Assembly (NCBI GenBank): GCA_937911965.1
Contig: CALDPL010000359.1
Location: 1-5,929 of the forward strand
DNA length: 5,929 nucleotides
Origin: an uncultured Allomuricauda sp.
Lineage (GTDB): Bacteria; Bacteroidota; Bacteroidia; Flavobacteriales; Flavobacteriaceae
Reading direction: 5' to 3'
The number at the start of each line of letters is the position of its first letter. The first letter of the stretch is position 1. Made by a program: the position numbers and the translations under genes. Positions 5,379 to 5,929 of this stretch are shown piece by piece. Below the pieces are notes generated by a model that saw only the letters and a list, made by a program, of their open reading frames with translations, did no database searches and was not told where the DNA came from.

Positions 5379-5929
5379 ATGAACCTTCACGAATATCAAG
5401 GAAAAGAAATTTTGGCCAGTTTTGGCGTTAGGATACAACGGGGCATTGTTGCCCGAAATGCCAAGGAAGCGGTGGATGCCGCCAAACAGCTCACCCAGGA
5501 AACCGGAACCGGTTGGCACGTCATCAAGGCCCAGGTCCATGCCGGGGGACGCGGTAAGGGAGGCGGAGTAAAATTGGCCAAGAACCTGAAGGAAGTGGAA
5601 GAACTGGCCGGGAGCATTATCGGTATGAACCTGATCACTCCCCAAACTTCGGCCAAGGGCAAAAAGGTGCACGGCCCCGATTCCGGGCGCATTGGAGTCG
5701 TCGAAGATTTGATGGTGGATACGCGTACGGGCTATGTGGAATACGCGGTGGTGGCCTTGGACAGCCGCAAGGATGAGGACGGCAAATACGTGGCGGTGCC
5801 CCTGCATGCGTTTCGGATTGAAGATGCGCGCGCGCCGTGGGTGCTCGACATGGGGGATGGTGAATACCGTGTTTTGCCCGGGTTTCGCAAGGATGCCTGG
5901 CCGGAGGGCGAACAAGCCGAATTTATCGA
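5379..5929 (+). CDS. sucC: Succinyl-CoA synthetase beta subunit N-terminus joined in frame to a PRC-barrel fragment (chimeric, partial)
   Basis: The frame opens with a normal SucC start, [17 protein letters not shown]. SucC with SucD interconverts succinyl-CoA and succinate with nucleotide triphosphate formation in the TCA cycle. Residues 1-98 hold the start of the ATP-grasp domain: Lys50 and the nucleotide-binding [15 protein letters not shown] stretch, then [14 protein letters not shown]. At that point (codon 5670-5672) the family continues with a QVL-like strand, but here the sequence reads [20 protein letters not shown] and no further SucC sequence follows. The rest of the ATP-grasp domain, the Mg-binding residues and the CoA-ligase domain are absent, against a usual length near 390-400. 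The frame stays open to the window edge (183 residues, no stop seen). As drawn it cannot be a working SucC. The start is well supported by sequence and by a -7 element upstream. Most probably the real sucC continues elsewhere and this is a chimeric join. Confidence 0.8.
   Translation, partial: MNLHEYQGKEILASFGVRIQRGIVARNAKEAVDAAKQLTQETGTGWHVIKAQVHAGGRGKGGGVKLAKNLKEVEELAGSIIGMNLITPQTSAKGKKVHGPDSGRIGVVEDLMVDTRTGYVEYAVVALDSRKDEDGKYVAVPLHAFRIEDARAPWVLDMGDGEYRVLPGFRKDAWPEGEQAEFI
5673..5929 (+). other. PRC-barrel domain fragment of foreign codon use
   Basis: In the frame continuing from sucC, 85 residues resemble a PRC-barrel (photosynthetic reaction centre H-subunit-like) domain. The features are [24 protein letters not shown] and [11 protein letters not shown], then a C-terminal extension with [13 protein letters not shown] like the xxFxxDxWP tail often found after such barrels. 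The first strand of the barrel is missing at the join, and the protein runs off the window. Alanine is coded mostly by GCG here (5 of 8), against 1 of 11 in the preceding SucC part, and there is a GCGCGCGCGC run near 5828. This points to a different source genome. PRC barrels occur in stress-response, RNA-processing (RimM) and photosynthetic proteins; which type this was is unknown. Confidence 0.7.

Noticed and set aside
5828..5838. GCGCGCGCGCC run as a possible simple repeat or Z-DNA element
   Set aside because: It is only a few Ala/Arg/Pro codons in the PRC-like frame and is explained by the codon use of that segment.
5367..5915. A 182-residue minus-strand ORF across the sucC/PRC join
   Set aside because: It is antisense to SucC and PRC-barrel coding sequence and shows no family features; continuity across the join only mirrors the in-frame plus-strand fusion.

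Overview
The window looks like a piece of a Bacteroidota genome, most likely a marine-type Flavobacteriaceae. This rests on three things: the protein sequences of GuaB, LysA and SucC; two small proteins of Bacteroidota character; and repeated matches to the Bacteroidota -7 promoter element TAnnTTTG just upstream of the genes, with little or no Shine-Dalgarno sequence. The placement is by inspection only, with no database search.

Layout from left to right: (1) an uncharacterised four-helix membrane protein (71-562, +), convergent with (2) a small uncharacterised cytosolic protein (582-932, -). (3) An AT-rich divergent promoter region of about 155 bp leads into guaB, IMP dehydrogenase (1089-2561, +). 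(4) A secreted thioredoxin-fold protein with a WCGWC site (2604-3119, -) converges on guaB; an 8-bp perfect inverted repeat lies at the junction. (5) lysA, diaminopimelate decarboxylase (3219-4457, -), lies upstream of the thioredoxin gene on the same strand. (6) A divergent region of about 165 bp carries a 12-bp direct repeat and opposing promoters and separates lysA from (7) a stand-alone Lon-substrate-binding-domain protein (4624-5262, +). (8) Finally sucC starts at 5379 (+).

These are mostly core housekeeping genes (GMP synthesis, lysine and peptidoglycan precursor, TCA cycle) mixed with small Bacteroidota proteins. They do not form one pathway or operon; almost every gene seems to have its own promoter. 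No mobile element, CRISPR array, tRNA, rRNA or defence system was seen.

The one striking anomaly is at the right edge. The sucC reading frame is normal for 98 residues and then, at about 5670-5673, switches in frame into the interior of a PRC-barrel domain with different codon use. SucC loses its C-terminal three quarters and the PRC barrel lacks its beginning, so an assembly or library chimera between two genomes is the likeliest reading. A true gene fusion cannot be excluded from sequence alone.
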